DNA of 64,000 bases from Roseomonas sp. Its GTDB lineage: Bacteria; Pseudomonadota; Alphaproteobacteria; Acetobacterales; Acetobacteraceae. The translations under genes were made by a program, and so were the position numbers. The stretch covers positions 186,001-250,000 of the forward strand of contig JADCER010000012.1 of NCBI GenBank assembly GCA_020249925.1, given 5' to 3'. The notes under the pieces are model-generated. The model was not told the DNA's origin, ran no database searches, and saw only the letters and a program-made list of their open reading frames with translations. Numbering within the stretch: position 1 is the first letter of the stretch; each line of letters begins with the position of its first letter. Positions 52,607-60,983 of this stretch are shown here, one piece after another.

Positions 52607-54016
52607 TTAAAGGGAGGGGTAGCGCTTATGCCAATCCGTCACGCGCTGATAGGCATCGGCCACGGCCAGCACCCGTGCCTCGGCAAAGGGGCGCGCGGCC
52701 AGTTGCAGGCCAATCGGCAGGCCGCGATCATCAAAGCCGCAGGGCACGCTGATGGTCGGCAGGCCCAAATAATTGAACGGCCGCGTATTGGCAGAAACCG
52801 CCATGAAGCGCGACCAATTCGCCGCATCGGCATCAATATCCGTCTCGGCGAGCGTCGGCACACGGGTGCGCAGCGCCGGGGTTGCGACAATATGATGCCC
52901 CGCCATCGCCTCGGCGCAGAATTGGCGCAGCAGCGGCCCACGACGCGACAGCGCTTCAATGTAGAGATGCGCCGGGATGGGATAGCCACCATAAAGCCGG
53001 GACGACAGATGGATGGAATAATCGCCGGCCCTTTCGCGCATCCATTCGGCATGGATCGCCGCAGCTTCTGACCGGCTGACCAGCGCGGTATAGGCCGCAA
53101 TGGCGCGGAGTGATGGGCAAGACAGCCGCGTGATTTTTGCCCCGCGATCGCGCATGGCATCAAGCGCGGCATCAAAGGCCTTCACCACCACCTCATCCGC
53201 GCCATCAAAGAAATATTCCTGCGGCACGGCCACGGAAATGCCGCGCAAATCGCCGGTGAGTGCAGCCTCATAATCCGGCACGGCTTCACGCGCGCTGGTG
53301 GCATCGCGCGGGTCATGGCCGGAAATAATCCGCATGAAGCGCGCCGCATCCCGCGCCGTCTGCACCAAAGGCCCGACATTATCGGCAGAAAATGATAGCG
53401 GCATGACACCCGCCCGCGAAACCCGCGTTTGCGTGCCCTTGATGCCGGTCACACCACAAATCGTCGCCGGCAGCCGGATGGAACCGCCCGTATCAGACCC
53501 AAGCGCACCATAGAAAAACCGCGCCGCAACCCCCGCGCCGGAGCCGGAGGATGACCCGCCCGTGCAATAACCATGCTGCCAAGGATTATGGCAATGGCCG
53601 AAATGCGCGTTATGCCCAGTCGGGTTCTGGGCAAATTCCGCCATATTCAGCGTGCCCATATCAATCGCGCCTGCGGCATCCAGCCTTTCCAGCACGGTTG
53701 CTGTCACCTTGGGCACAAAATCCCGCCGGATTTTTGATCCGCAGGTAGTGACCTTGCCGGCGCGATAGTACATATCCTTGTGCATCATCGGCACACCGCC
53801 AAGCGGGCCAAGCGCTTTGCCCGCCTTGCGTGCGGCATCCACCGCCGCCGCCTGTTCCAAGGCGCTGTCGCGATCCAGCCTGATCACGCTATTCACCTTG
53901 CCATCATGCGCGGCAATGCGCGCGAGGCAGGCTTCCGTGAGCGCGGTTGCCGTTACCTCCCCACGCGCCACCGCATCGGCGGCTTCCGTCATGGAAAGTT
54001 CATGCAGCGCGCTCAT
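52607..54016 (-). CDS. Amidase (amidase-signature family)
   Basis: 469 residues. Ser-cisSer-Lys hydrolase or GatA-like. Seen: GGVPMMHKDMYYRAG with Lys80, GYCTGGSSSGSGAGVAA with cis-Ser155, and ALGSDTGGSIRLPA with nucleophile Ser179, the correct 24-residue spacing. C-terminal SVPCGFDDRGLPIGLQLAARPFAE is classical. Length 469 is normal. ATG 54016 overlaps the stop of a small upstream gene by 4 nt. It lies in a compact pair and probably hydrolyses a linear amide; it is not the GatCAB A subunit unless gatB lies elsewhere. Substrate unknown. Confidence 0.92.
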   Translation of the reverse strand: MSALHELSMTEAADAVARGEVTATALTEACLARIAAHDGKVNSVIRLDRDSALEQAAAVDAARKAGKALGPLGGVPMMHKDMYYRAGKVTTCGSKIRRDFVPKVTATVLERLDAAGAIDMGTLNMAEFAQNPTGHNAHFGHCHNPWQHGYCTGGSSSGSGAGVAARFFYGALGSDTGGSIRLPATICGVTGIKGTQTRVSRAGVMPLSFSADNVGPLVQTARDAARFMRIISGHDPRDATSAREAVPDYEAALTGDLRGISVAVPQEYFFDGADEVVVKAFDAALDAMRDRGAKITRLSCPSLRAIAAYTALVSRSEAAAIHAEWMRERAGDYSIHLSSRLYGGYPIPAHLYIEALSRRGPLLRQFCAEAMAGHHIVATPALRTRVPTLAETDIDADAANWSRFMAVSANTRPFNYLGLPTISVPCGFDDRGLPIGLQLAARPFAEARVLAVADAYQRVTDWHKRYPSL

Positions 54017-54219
54017 GCTTCCTTCTCCTGCTCGGCGCGCAAGGCCGCTTCAAAGCTGGAAGGTTCGTCTTCAAACACCAGCGTGCCGCGCAACGCCGCC
54101 AATTCCTTGAGCAAGCCGATGTGATCGGCAAGGCCAAGCCGTGCTGCCTCATTCGGGCATTCAACACCGCTCCATAGGCGGATGGCTTCCATGCTGGGGG
54201 GGATGGGGTCGGGTTTCAT
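54013..54219 (-). CDS. Small acidic protein, possible amidase partner (GatC/AtzG-like)
   Basis: 68 residues. ATG 54219 has AGGAGA 8 nt upstream. Sequence begins MKPDPIPPSMEAIRLWSGVE, has a predicted helix ARLGLADHIGLLKELAALRG and an acidic tail VFEDEPSSFEAALRAEQEKEA. It ends in an ATGA overlap with the amidase, exactly as AtzG and GatC partners precede their amidases. The helix-plus-extended-tail shape resembles those small subunits, which wrap around the enzyme. No specific motif proves it. Alternative: an unrelated small protein. Confidence 0.6.
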   Translation of the reverse strand: MKPDPIPPSMEAIRLWSGVECPNEAARLGLADHIGLLKELAALRGTLVFEDEPSSFEAALRAEQEKEA

Positions 54220-54323
54220 GATAGTTTCTCCTGCGGTCGCCCATGCTGCGATGGGTGCTCAGGCTTTGCAAATGCCCTGCCAAGGTGGCAGGCTTGGGCA
54301 TGAGAAATCAGGAGTAACGCCGC

Positions 54324-55463
54324 ATGAAAATCGTGGACATCAAGGCATTCCCAACCTCCTTCCCGCTGCCGCCCAATTCCGGGCCGCGGCTTGGGATTGG
54401 CCAGGCGGTGAAGCGCGATGCGGTGATGGTGAAGGTCATTACCGAAGATGGCATTGTCGGCTGGGGCGAAAGCCATCATGGCCGGGCGCATACCGCCATC
54501 GCGAAATTGCTGGAAACGACGCTGAAGCAATTGGTGATCGGGATGGATGCCTTTGACACCACGGGCGTCTGGGCGCGCATCTACAAGTATCAATTGGCGA
54601 GCCATGGCATGGGCGCCGCCACGGCCATGGCCATGTCGGGGCTCGACATGGCGCTATGGGATGCCAAGGGCAAGGCGCTCAATCTGCCGCTGTATAAGCT
54701 GCTCGGCGGTTCCGCGCGGCCGGTGCCGGCCTATGCCGGTGGCGTCGCACTTGGCTATCAGCCGCCGGCGCAGCTGCTTGATGAAGCGGCACCCCATATG
54801 GAAGCAGGCTACAAGGCGGTAAAACTTCGCGTTGGCGATACGGTGCGCGATGACATTGCGCGCATGGAAGCCGTGCGCGATGCCTTTGGGCATGAGCTGG
54901 AAATCCTGACCGATGCCAATATCGGCTACAACATCGCGCAGGTGCGCCAGGTGCTGCCCGAGATGGACCGGCTGAATATCGGCTGGCTGGAAGAACCCTT
55001 CCCCGCGCATGATCACCGTTCCTATGCTGAGGCGCATGGTTTTGGCAGCACACCGCTGGCGGCTGGCGAGAATCACTTCACCCGCTTTGAATTCACCCGC
55101 GTGCTGGAAGATGATGTGATCCGCATTTGGCAGCCTGATTTATCCAAATGCGGCGGCATCACGGAAACGCTGCGCATCGCCGCCATGGCATCGGGCTTCA
55201 AGATCCCGATCCACCCGCATTCATCCATGACAGGCATCAATCAGGCGGCATCCATCCATCTGCTCGCCGCGATTGATAATGGCGGTTATTTCGAAGCCGA
55301 TGTGTCGCGTGCCAATAAATTCCGCGATGAATTGGGCAGTGAGCCCTGGCGCATAGGCAAGGATGGCTGCGTGCGCCCTCTGGAAGCACCCGGCATTGGC
55401 GTTGAAGTGGATGAGGCGTTTTTGAAAGCACACCCCGCCATCGAAGGCCCGGGCTATGTGTGA
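54324..55463 (+). CDS. Mandelate racemase/muconate-lactonizing-type enolase-superfamily enzyme
   Basis: 379 residues; AGGAG 9 nt before ATG 54324. Seen: KAVKLRVG with Lys167-x-Arg169 (the second Lys of the KxK pair is Arg), metal ligands Asp197 (TDAN), Glu223 (EEP) and Glu249 (AGEN), and the Asp272-His299 dyad (QPDLSKCGG; IHPHSS). The latter pairing matches mandelate-racemase-subgroup acid-sugar dehydratases and racemases. Losing the Lys means the His side is probably the only base, favouring a dehydratase or a one-sided racemase. Monocistronic; faces the amidase pair. Ends in a strong hairpin. Confidence 0.88.
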   Translation: MKIVDIKAFPTSFPLPPNSGPRLGIGQAVKRDAVMVKVITEDGIVGWGESHHGRAHTAIAKLLETTLKQLVIGMDAFDTTGVWARIYKYQLASHGMGAATAMAMSGLDMALWDAKGKALNLPLYKLLGGSARPVPAYAGGVALGYQPPAQLLDEAAPHMEAGYKAVKLRVGDTVRDDIARMEAVRDAFGHELEILTDANIGYNIAQVRQVLPEMDRLNIGWLEEPFPAHDHRSYAEAHGFGSTPLAAGENHFTRFEFTRVLEDDVIRIWQPDLSKCGGITETLRIAAMASGFKIPIHPHSSMTGINQAASIHLLAAIDNGGYFEADVSRANKFRDELGSEPWRIGKDGCVRPLEAPGIGVEVDEAFLKAHPAIEGPGYV

Positions 55464-55488
55464 CCCGGCGCGGTTTCCCGCGCCGGGT
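55463..55488. terminator. Strong convergent hairpin
   Basis: Perfect 11-bp stem ACCCGGCGCGG (55463-55473) with CCGCGCCGGGT (55478-55488), tetraloop TTTC. It lies between the convergent enolase-superfamily and ornithine-decarboxylase genes and overlaps the last base of the first gene's stop codon. No T-run, so it may act with rho or as a bidirectional stop. Confidence 0.7.
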
Positions 55489-55493
55489 GAAAC

Positions 55494-56624
55494 TTAGATG
55501 TAGTGTTCCTTCAACGGCGCATAGCCGTTGAAGCCCTGCGACGCATAAGTCGTCACGTAAGCCCCGGTGGAAAGCAACTCCACCCTATCGCCACAGGCCA
55601 AATTCAGCGGCATGCGGTAATTGGACTTTTCATAGAGCGTATCCGTGCTGTCGCAGGTCGGACCCGCAATGGTGACCGGCCCATCCTCAGTCCCGTCATG
55701 CGGCGTGCGGATATCGTAACGAATGGCCTCGCCTTCGGTTTCCGCAAGGCCACCAAAGCGCCCGATATCCAGATAGACCCAGCGCACCGGATCAGCGGCC
55801 CCCTTGCGGGAAACCAGCACCACTTCGCTGGAAACCAGGCCGGCATCGCCCACAATGAAGCGCCCGGGTTCCACCACCATCTCTGGCAGGTCATTGCCGA
55901 AATGCTTCGTCATGGCGCCCATAATGGCCATGCCGAAATCATCAATGCCCGGCACTTCCGCGCGGTAACGCACCGGATAGCCGCCGCCCAGATTGACCAT
56001 GCGCAGCTTCACGCCCGCTTCCTTCAAATCCGTGAACAGCATCGCCGCGCGCGCGATCGCGCCTTCATAGGTTTCGGTCTTGGTCTGCTGACTGCCGACA
56101 TGGAATGAAATGCCATAGGGGTCGAGCCCCATATCGCCGGCCTTCAGCATCAGATCGCGCGCCATATCCAATTCGCAGCCGAATTTGCGCGAAAGCGGCC
56201 ATTCCGCGCCTTCATTCTGCACCAGGATGCGGCAATAGACCCGCGCGCCGGGCGCATGGCGCGCCAGCTTTTCCAATTCCTCAATGCTGTCGAAGGCGAA
56301 CATGGAAACACCAGCCTTATGGGCGGCCGCAATCGCCGACGCCTTCTTGATGGTATTGCCATAGGAAATCGCTTCCGGCCGCGCGCCGGCATCAAGGCAT
56401 GCCTGCACTTCTTCGAAGGAAGCGGCATCCAAGCTTGAGCCGAGCTTCACCAACCGCTCCAGGATCGGTGCGGCGGGATTGGCCTTCACGGCGTAATAGA
56501 TGCGCGCAAGCGGAAGCGCCGCGTGCATGGCGCGGTACTTTTCCTCAACACGATCCACATCCAGCACAAGGCATGGTGTGGCCGGCGCGTTGTCGCGCAA
56601 AAAGCGTGCGATTTTCGGTGTCAT
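55494..56624 (-). CDS. Type III PLP-dependent ornithine/lysine decarboxylase
   Basis: 376 residues from ATG 56624 with GGAGGG upstream; a longer open frame to 57104 has no family similarity. Alanine-racemase-fold PLP decarboxylase that makes putrescine or cadaverine. Seen: IYYAVKANP with Lys47 (Schiff base), SFHVGSQQ with the His that stacks on PLP, EPGRFIVGDAG, and GPTCDSTDTL with Cys324, the catalytic cysteine of ODC-type enzymes. NLGGGYP is the PLP-phosphate loop. Preceded by 350 bp without a gene. Ornithine versus lysine cannot be decided by eye. Confidence 0.9.
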   Translation of the reverse strand: MTPKIARFLRDNAPATPCLVLDVDRVEEKYRAMHAALPLARIYYAVKANPAAPILERLVKLGSSLDAASFEEVQACLDAGARPEAISYGNTIKKASAIAAAHKAGVSMFAFDSIEELEKLARHAPGARVYCRILVQNEGAEWPLSRKFGCELDMARDLMLKAGDMGLDPYGISFHVGSQQTKTETYEGAIARAAMLFTDLKEAGVKLRMVNLGGGYPVRYRAEVPGIDDFGMAIMGAMTKHFGNDLPEMVVEPGRFIVGDAGLVSSEVVLVSRKGAADPVRWVYLDIGRFGGLAETEGEAIRYDIRTPHDGTEDGPVTIAGPTCDSTDTLYEKSNYRMPLNLACGDRVELLSTGAYVTTYASQGFNGYAPLKEHYI

Positions 56625-56974
56625 CGCAGCACCCTCCAGGCTCCAAACGGGCCGCCCATGAAGGCGACGGCCCAAGGTTAACGAAACGGTCGAACGAACC
56701 AGCGACCAGTAAATTGCCGCCTGAGAAGACCCAGACGGGGTTGCCAGAACGCTTGACGTCGTTGCGTAAACCCTTTGGCCGGAGGGCCGGGGGCCAGAGG
56801 CACGTGCGTACTGCGTCTGCGGCGCATGTATGCCTTGCGACCGAAGAATGCAAGCGAAATCGGTCCCACGCCCGGTTTTTTTCCTCATAGCCCCCCGGGG
56901 CATCCGGAATCCTGCCCGAAACCCCGTGAAAGACCGGGCAATTCCGCCTGCAAGGCAGCGCTTTGGCAGGAAGC
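56625..56974. other. 350-bp gene-free stretch upstream of ornithine decarboxylase
   Basis: Lies between the decarboxylase start and the stop of an MFS gene, both minus strand. It must hold the decarboxylase promoter and leader. Seen: a 6-bp stem GACCGA (56839-56844) with TCGGTC (56860-56865), and a T-run at 56876-56882, which on the plus strand would look like a terminator but has no plus gene before it. Several GC-rich short repeats near 56900-56940 could end MFS transcription. No known riboswitch pattern was recognised. Confidence 0.4.
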
Positions 56975-58201
56975 TTACCGGGAAGCGCCGCGCGACTCCG
57001 CTCCGCGCCCCAACCAGCGCAGCACGGCGAAGCCCGCCAGCATGATGAAGGCAACATGGCCAAAGGCGATGCCCCAGGCCGCAACGCCTTCTCCGCCCGC
57101 CCAATCCAGCATAACCCCCGCCAGCAAAGGCCCGACAAAGCCGCCCGCGTAGCCCAGCATGCTATGCAGCCCCATGGTCGCGCCGCGCAAAGCCGGGTCC
57201 GCCGCCTGTACCGTCCCCGCGGTCAGCGCCGAACTGTCCAGATAGATCGCCGCATTCCACAGAAACACCAGCAGCAGCACCACCCAAGGTGAGGCCCCAA
57301 AGGCAAACCCCGCCACCAGGGAAAGCGCCGCGCCGGAGAGCATGGCAATCGCCACAATCCTGTCCCGCCCCAGGCTCTCGGCCAGGCGGTTCCCGGCGAG
57401 CGAACTCGCAATGCCGACCAAGCCCGCCAGCGTGAACAGCACGGTCGGTCCCGGCAGCCAGTCCGGTGGCGCCTGGATCAGAAAGCTCGCGGTCAGGAAG
57501 GCCACTGCCCAAGCGCGCAGCACCGCCATTTCCAGCGTGTGCACGGTGTAGCCCGCAATCCAGGCCATGGCGCGGCGATTGGCGAAAACCGGGCGGAAAT
57601 CCAGCAAGCCGCGCGGCGCGGTGCTTTTGGGCGGCGGCGCATCGGGCAGGATCAGCATGGCGATGGCAAAGGCGCCAGTGGCGGCCAGCCCTGCCACCAG
57701 AAAGGCAAAACTCGGCCCCACCAGCGCATCGCAAAGCCCGGCAAGCGCAAAGGAAGCCGCACCCGCGATCCCCACCCCCGCCGCATGCCAGGCGACAGCC
57801 CGCGATTGCGCCACACCCGTCAGCGGATCAGCGATGGATTTAAGCCCGGGCATATAAGCCCCCGCCCAGCCAATCCCGGCAAGCGCGCGAAAGAACAGCC
57901 CAGCCCAAAAGCCATCGGCGAAAAAGGCAAAGCCCAAATGCGCCACTGCCGTGGCCCCGGTGCCAATCAGGTAAATCCGCCTGGCCGGCACGCGGTCTGT
58001 CAGCGAAAGCAGCACCGGCACCGCGGGCACATAGGCCGCGAAGAAAACCCCAATCAGCCAGCCCGCTTCGGTGGCCGAAAGGGACCAGCGCGCCATCATC
58101 TCCGGCAAGAGCGCGGGCAGGGTGAAGGCACCGATTTGGGTCAGGATTTGCGCCGTGACCATGGCCACCACGAAACCCCGGCTGCCGGGAAGCAGGGTCA
58201 T
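56975..58201 (-). CDS. MFS transporter (copy 2)
   Basis: 408 residues from ATG 58201, 12 hydrophobic segments. Seen: ATEAGWLIGVFFAAYVPAVPVLLSLTDRVPARRIY (first loop with the family Asp-Arg pattern), GWAGAYMPGLKSIADPL, and CDALVGPSFAFLVAGLAATG. It resembles the CynX/nitrate-sugar-like MFS branch; no sharper assignment. Diverges from the MaoC gene across 98 bp. No link to the neighbouring decarboxylase is obvious beyond strand. Confidence 0.88.
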   Translation of the reverse strand: MTLLPGSRGFVVAMVTAQILTQIGAFTLPALLPEMMARWSLSATEAGWLIGVFFAAYVPAVPVLLSLTDRVPARRIYLIGTGATAVAHLGFAFFADGFWAGLFFRALAGIGWAGAYMPGLKSIADPLTGVAQSRAVAWHAAGVGIAGAASFALAGLCDALVGPSFAFLVAGLAATGAFAIAMLILPDAPPPKSTAPRGLLDFRPVFANRRAMAWIAGYTVHTLEMAVLRAWAVAFLTASFLIQAPPDWLPGPTVLFTLAGLVGIASSLAGNRLAESLGRDRIVAIAMLSGAALSLVAGFAFGASPWVVLLLVFLWNAAIYLDSSALTAGTVQAADPALRGATMGLHSMLGYAGGFVGPLLAGVMLDWAGGEGVAAWGIAFGHVAFIMLAGFAVLRWLGRGAESRGASR

Positions 58202-58299
58202 GGCCCGATTAGGGCGCAATTTGCCCGTTTCGGATAGCCCGGCTTGATCCCCGCCGCGCCGCGCCCGATGTTAGTCCGAATTGATGGGGGAGGGCTGCA

Positions 58300-58758
58300 A
58301 TGCGCATGGTTGAAACCCCGGAAGCGCTCCGCGCGCTGATCGGGCAGGAATTGGGCGTCAGTGATTGGCTGGAAGTGACACAGGATCTGATTGATCGCTT
58401 TGCCGAAGTGACGGGCGATCATCAATGGATCCATGTGGATGTGGAACGGGCCAAACAAGAAATGCCCGGCGGCAAGACCATCGCACATGGCTATCTGCTG
58501 CTGTCGCTTTTGCCCAAGCTTGGCGCTGGCATCTACAAATTATCCTGGCCGACGCGGTCCATCAATTACGGCAGCGACAAGGTGCGCATCGTCAATCCGG
58601 TGAAAGCCGGCGCGCGCATCCGGCTGCGCCAAAGCCTGATTGCGGTGGAAGATGGCGCGCCGGGCGCGCATCGCATCACCGTGCGACAGACGCTGGAAAT
58701 CGAGAATGAGGCTAAGCCCGCCATGATCGCGGATACCATCCGCATGACCTTCACCTGA
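58300..58758 (+). CDS. MaoC-family (R)-hydratase
   Basis: 152 residues; GGGGGAGGG before ATG 58300. Hot-dog fold enoyl-CoA hydratase or dehydratase. Seen: RFAEVTGDHQWIHVD with Asp40 and His45, the catalytic dyad of R-hydratases, and GKTIAHGYLLLSLLP. Length is normal for the single-domain type. Followed 21 bp later by the UPF0173 gene. It would hydrate enoyl-CoA to (R)-3-hydroxyacyl-CoA, feeding PHA or beta-oxidation. Confidence 0.92.
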   Translation: MRMVETPEALRALIGQELGVSDWLEVTQDLIDRFAEVTGDHQWIHVDVERAKQEMPGGKTIAHGYLLLSLLPKLGAGIYKLSWPTRSINYGSDKVRIVNPVKAGARIRLRQSLIAVEDGAPGAHRITVRQTLEIENEAKPAMIADTIRMTFT

Positions 58759-58779
58759 AACTCAAAAAAGGAACAAGCA

Positions 58780-59490
58780 ATGAAACTCACCTGGTTCGGC
58801 CATTCCGCCTTTCGCCTGGAATTCGGCAAGTCGGTTGTAATGATTGACCCTTTCCTCACCGGCAATCCCGCCTTTGGCGGCGATGCGGAAGCCGCCAGCG
58901 CGGGGGCGACCCATGTGCTGCTGACGCATGGTCATGCCGATCACATTGGCGATGCGGCGGCCATCTGCAAACGCACCGGCGCCAAGCTTGTCACCAATTA
59001 TGAACTCGCCATGTGGCTCGGCAAACAGGGCGTCACCGCGTTTGATCCCATGAATACGGGCGGCACCACGGATCAGGGCGAATTCACCGTCACGCTGACC
59101 CAGGCTTTCCATTCCTCGGTTGAGGTGGATGCCAATGGCGTTTTCCATTGCCTTGGCCTGCCGAATGGCATTGTGGTGACGCCGAAGGACAAGCATGAAC
59201 CGACCGTCTATCACATGGGCGATACCGATATCTTCTCCGACATGGCGCTGATTGATGAGCTGTATGCGCCAACGGTTGCGCTGGTGCCGGTGGGGGATCG
59301 CTTCACCATGGGCCCGCGCGCTGCGGCGCTTTCCGTGAAGCGGTATCTCCGCAATGTCACCACTGCCATTCCTTGCCATTACGCCACTTTCGGGATGCTG
59401 CTGCCGGATGCCTCGGGTTTTGAGGCGGAGATGGTCGGCGCCAAGGCCAAGGTGCTGATCCCGGAAAAGGGCAAGGCAGTCAGCCTGTAA
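58780..59490 (+). CDS. UPF0173 metal-dependent hydrolase (MBL fold)
   Basis: 236 residues. Metallo-beta-lactamase fold. Seen: [11 protein letters not shown] with His50, His52, Asp54 and His55 as metal ligands, [10 protein letters not shown] with a bridging Asp, and [15 protein letters not shown] with a later His. Starts [11 protein letters not shown], the family's standard beginning. 21 bp after maoC in the same strand. Substrate unknown for the family. It is followed by a 12-bp-stem hairpin. Confidence 0.94.
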   Translation: MKLTWFGHSAFRLEFGKSVVMIDPFLTGNPAFGGDAEAASAGATHVLLTHGHADHIGDAAAICKRTGAKLVTNYELAMWLGKQGVTAFDPMNTGGTTDQGEFTVTLTQAFHSSVEVDANGVFHCLGLPNGIVVTPKDKHEPTVYHMGDTDIFSDMALIDELYAPTVALVPVGDRFTMGPRAAALSVKRYLRNVTTAIPCHYATFGMLLPDASGFEAEMVGAKAKVLIPEKGKAVSL

Positions 59491-59500
59491 GCGCTTATCC

Positions 59501-59538
59501 GGGGCGGGCGCCGTGATGCGGATCAAGGCGCCCGCCCC
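59501..59538 (+). terminator. GC-rich hairpin after UPF0173 gene
   Basis: Perfect 12-bp stem GGGGCGGGCGCC (59501-59512) with GGCGCCCGCCCC (59527-59538), 14-nt loop, 10 bp beyond the UPF0173 stop. No T-run follows, so a rho-assisted stop is more likely than a classical intrinsic terminator. Confidence 0.65.
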
Positions 59539-59596
59539 AGGGTGAGGGCAGAAAAGACGCTGGTTTCATTACAGGCTTTGATGGAAGGAGATCCTC

Positions 59597-60175
59597 ATGC
59601 GATGTGACAGGCGCGTTCTTCTTCTGGGGCTGCTTGGGCTTGGCGCTTGCGCCGCCACACCAACAGAAACGGCGATCCTGCCGGAATTTCGCGGCTTTGT
59701 TTCGGTTGACCCCGTGCGCCATGCGATTGAGCAGGGCGCCGATCTGCTCACCCATCGAAACCGACTCACCGGGCAGCCTTGGGAAACCGCGCGCCTTGTT
59801 CAGGCGTTGGAATTCCTCGCCGTGGAAGTGCCCAATGGGCCGCGCTGGAATGTGATGTTGCCCATGGCGCAGCTGACCCTGCCGGCCGCGCGGGCTGAAT
59901 GGCGCCAGGCCTTTGGCATTGCCCCAGAAGCCCGCGCGCAGGAGGTGATTGATAGCCTGACGGAACTGCGCAGCGCCTATGCCGAGCAGCGGCCCACAGC
60001 TGCGCCTGCCGCCTTACGCGCCCCAATTTTCACCCCGGGCGGGCAGGAAACGCTCAATCGCTTCGCTGACCCACCCGCCCTGCCGCGCACCACCCGCGCC
60101 ATGATTGATGCGCGCCAGGAATTGATGGTGCAGAGCTTTGAGCGGCGTTCGGGGCGCGGTTTTGTCATTCGCTAG
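59597..60175 (+). CDS. Hypothetical lipoprotein, twin copy 1
   Basis: 192 residues; GGAAGGAG before ATG 59597. Signal MRCDRRVLLLGLLGLGAC with lipobox LGAC, so the mature protein would start at Cys18 and sit in a membrane facing the periplasm. No family recognised. Seen: VRHAIEQGADLL, LTGQPWETARLVQALEFLAVEVPNGPRW, and EWRQAFGIAPEARAQEVIDSLTELRSAYA, all of which recur in copy 2. Mostly helical. Its TAG stop begins a palindromic element. Possible cell-envelope role. Confidence 0.85.
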   Translation: MRCDRRVLLLGLLGLGACAATPTETAILPEFRGFVSVDPVRHAIEQGADLLTHRNRLTGQPWETARLVQALEFLAVEVPNGPRWNVMLPMAQLTLPAARAEWRQAFGIAPEARAQEVIDSLTELRSAYAEQRPTAAPAALRAPIFTPGGQETLNRFADPPALPRTTRAMIDARQELMVQSFERRSGRGFVIR

Positions 60176-60214
60176 AGCGGGTTGCGTGAACCCATGTTAA
60201 CGCAACATGCCCTA
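60172..60214. repeat. Palindromic intergenic element (RPE-like), TAGAGC end
   Basis: Imperfect 16-nt inverted repeat CTAGAGCGGGTTGCGT (60172-60187) with ACGCAACATGCCCTAG (60199-60214), 13 of 16 positions pairing, loop of 11 nt. Inner perfect stem CATGTT (60192-60197) with AACATG (60203-60208) is an alternative fold. The first TAG is the stop codon of twin lipoprotein 1. The TAGAGC end matches the element at 22466-22513, and such CTAGAGC-type palindromes are common in alphaproteobacterial genomes. Confidence 0.65.
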
Positions 60215-60381
60215 GGTTGTGCGGGGGGGCTTTTTGGGAAGGGGATAGGTCAGCATGAATCGCGCCGCTGGATAGGGCCTCTTCCGGCACTGAATACTGT
60301 ATGGGAAATCAAGGCGCCCGCTATGCCAGGCCAGGATGCAGACGTGATAGGCTCCGCGGGATTTGTTGGAAGGACATCAGG

Positions 60382-60936
60382 ATGCAATGCGATAGGCGCG
60401 TTTTTCTCGCGGGGCTGATGGGCGTGGCCGCCTGCGCCGGCCCGCCCGAGACGGCAAGACTACCGGAATTCAGCAGCTTCATCACGGGCGATGCGGTGCG
60501 CCATTCCATCGAACAGGGCGCGGACATGATGACCAATCCGCGCCGGCTGACAGGCCAGCCCTGGGAAACGGCGCGCCTCATTCAGTCGCTGGAATTCCTC
60601 GCCGTTGAATTGCCCAATGGGCCGCGCTGGAGCGTTATTCTGCCCATGGCGCAATTGGCGATTCCCGGGGCGCGCCGCGAATGGCGCCAAGCCTTCGGCA
60701 TTGCGGCGGATGCGCGCGCACAGGCGGTGATTGATAGCCTCTCGGTTTTGCGCAACGCCTTTGCTGCCCGCAGCCTGTCCGGGGCGGTGGATGCGCTACG
60801 CCCGCCGCTTTTCACCCCAGGCGGACAGCAAACACTCAACCTTCTCGGCGATCCGCCGCCCCTGCCCAGGACCAGGCGGGCATTATTGGATGCGCGGCTG
60901 GAACTCGCCAGCGCCCGAGATCATGATCGCAACTGA
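60382..60936 (+). CDS. Hypothetical lipoprotein, twin copy 2
   Basis: 184 residues from ATG 60382, with GGAAGGA upstream as in copy 1. Signal MQCDRRVFLAGLMGVAAC with lipobox VAAC and Cys18. VRHSIEQGADMM, LTGQPWETARLIQSLEFLAVELPNGPRW and EWRQAFGIAADARAQAVIDSLSVLRNAFA repeat copy 1 almost residue for residue; the C-terminal third differs more. It arose by tandem duplication with 206 bp between the copies. Function unknown. Confidence 0.85.
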   Translation: MQCDRRVFLAGLMGVAACAGPPETARLPEFSSFITGDAVRHSIEQGADMMTNPRRLTGQPWETARLIQSLEFLAVELPNGPRWSVILPMAQLAIPGARREWRQAFGIAADARAQAVIDSLSVLRNAFAARSLSGAVDALRPPLFTPGGQQTLNLLGDPPPLPRTRRALLDARLELASARDHDRN

Positions 60937-60983
60937 CGCCGAAAGGATCGCCTGAAAGCCAGGGCCTGATGCTTCCGTAAGAA

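Noticed and set aside
56839-56882. Plus-strand terminator-like stem and T-run
   Set aside because: No plus-strand gene ends near it; kept only as part of the gene-free region description.
56625-57104. 160-residue N-terminal extension of the ornithine decarboxylase frame
   Set aside because: No similarity pattern, overlaps the end of the MFS gene, and ATG 56624 has a good ribosome site and the family N-terminus.
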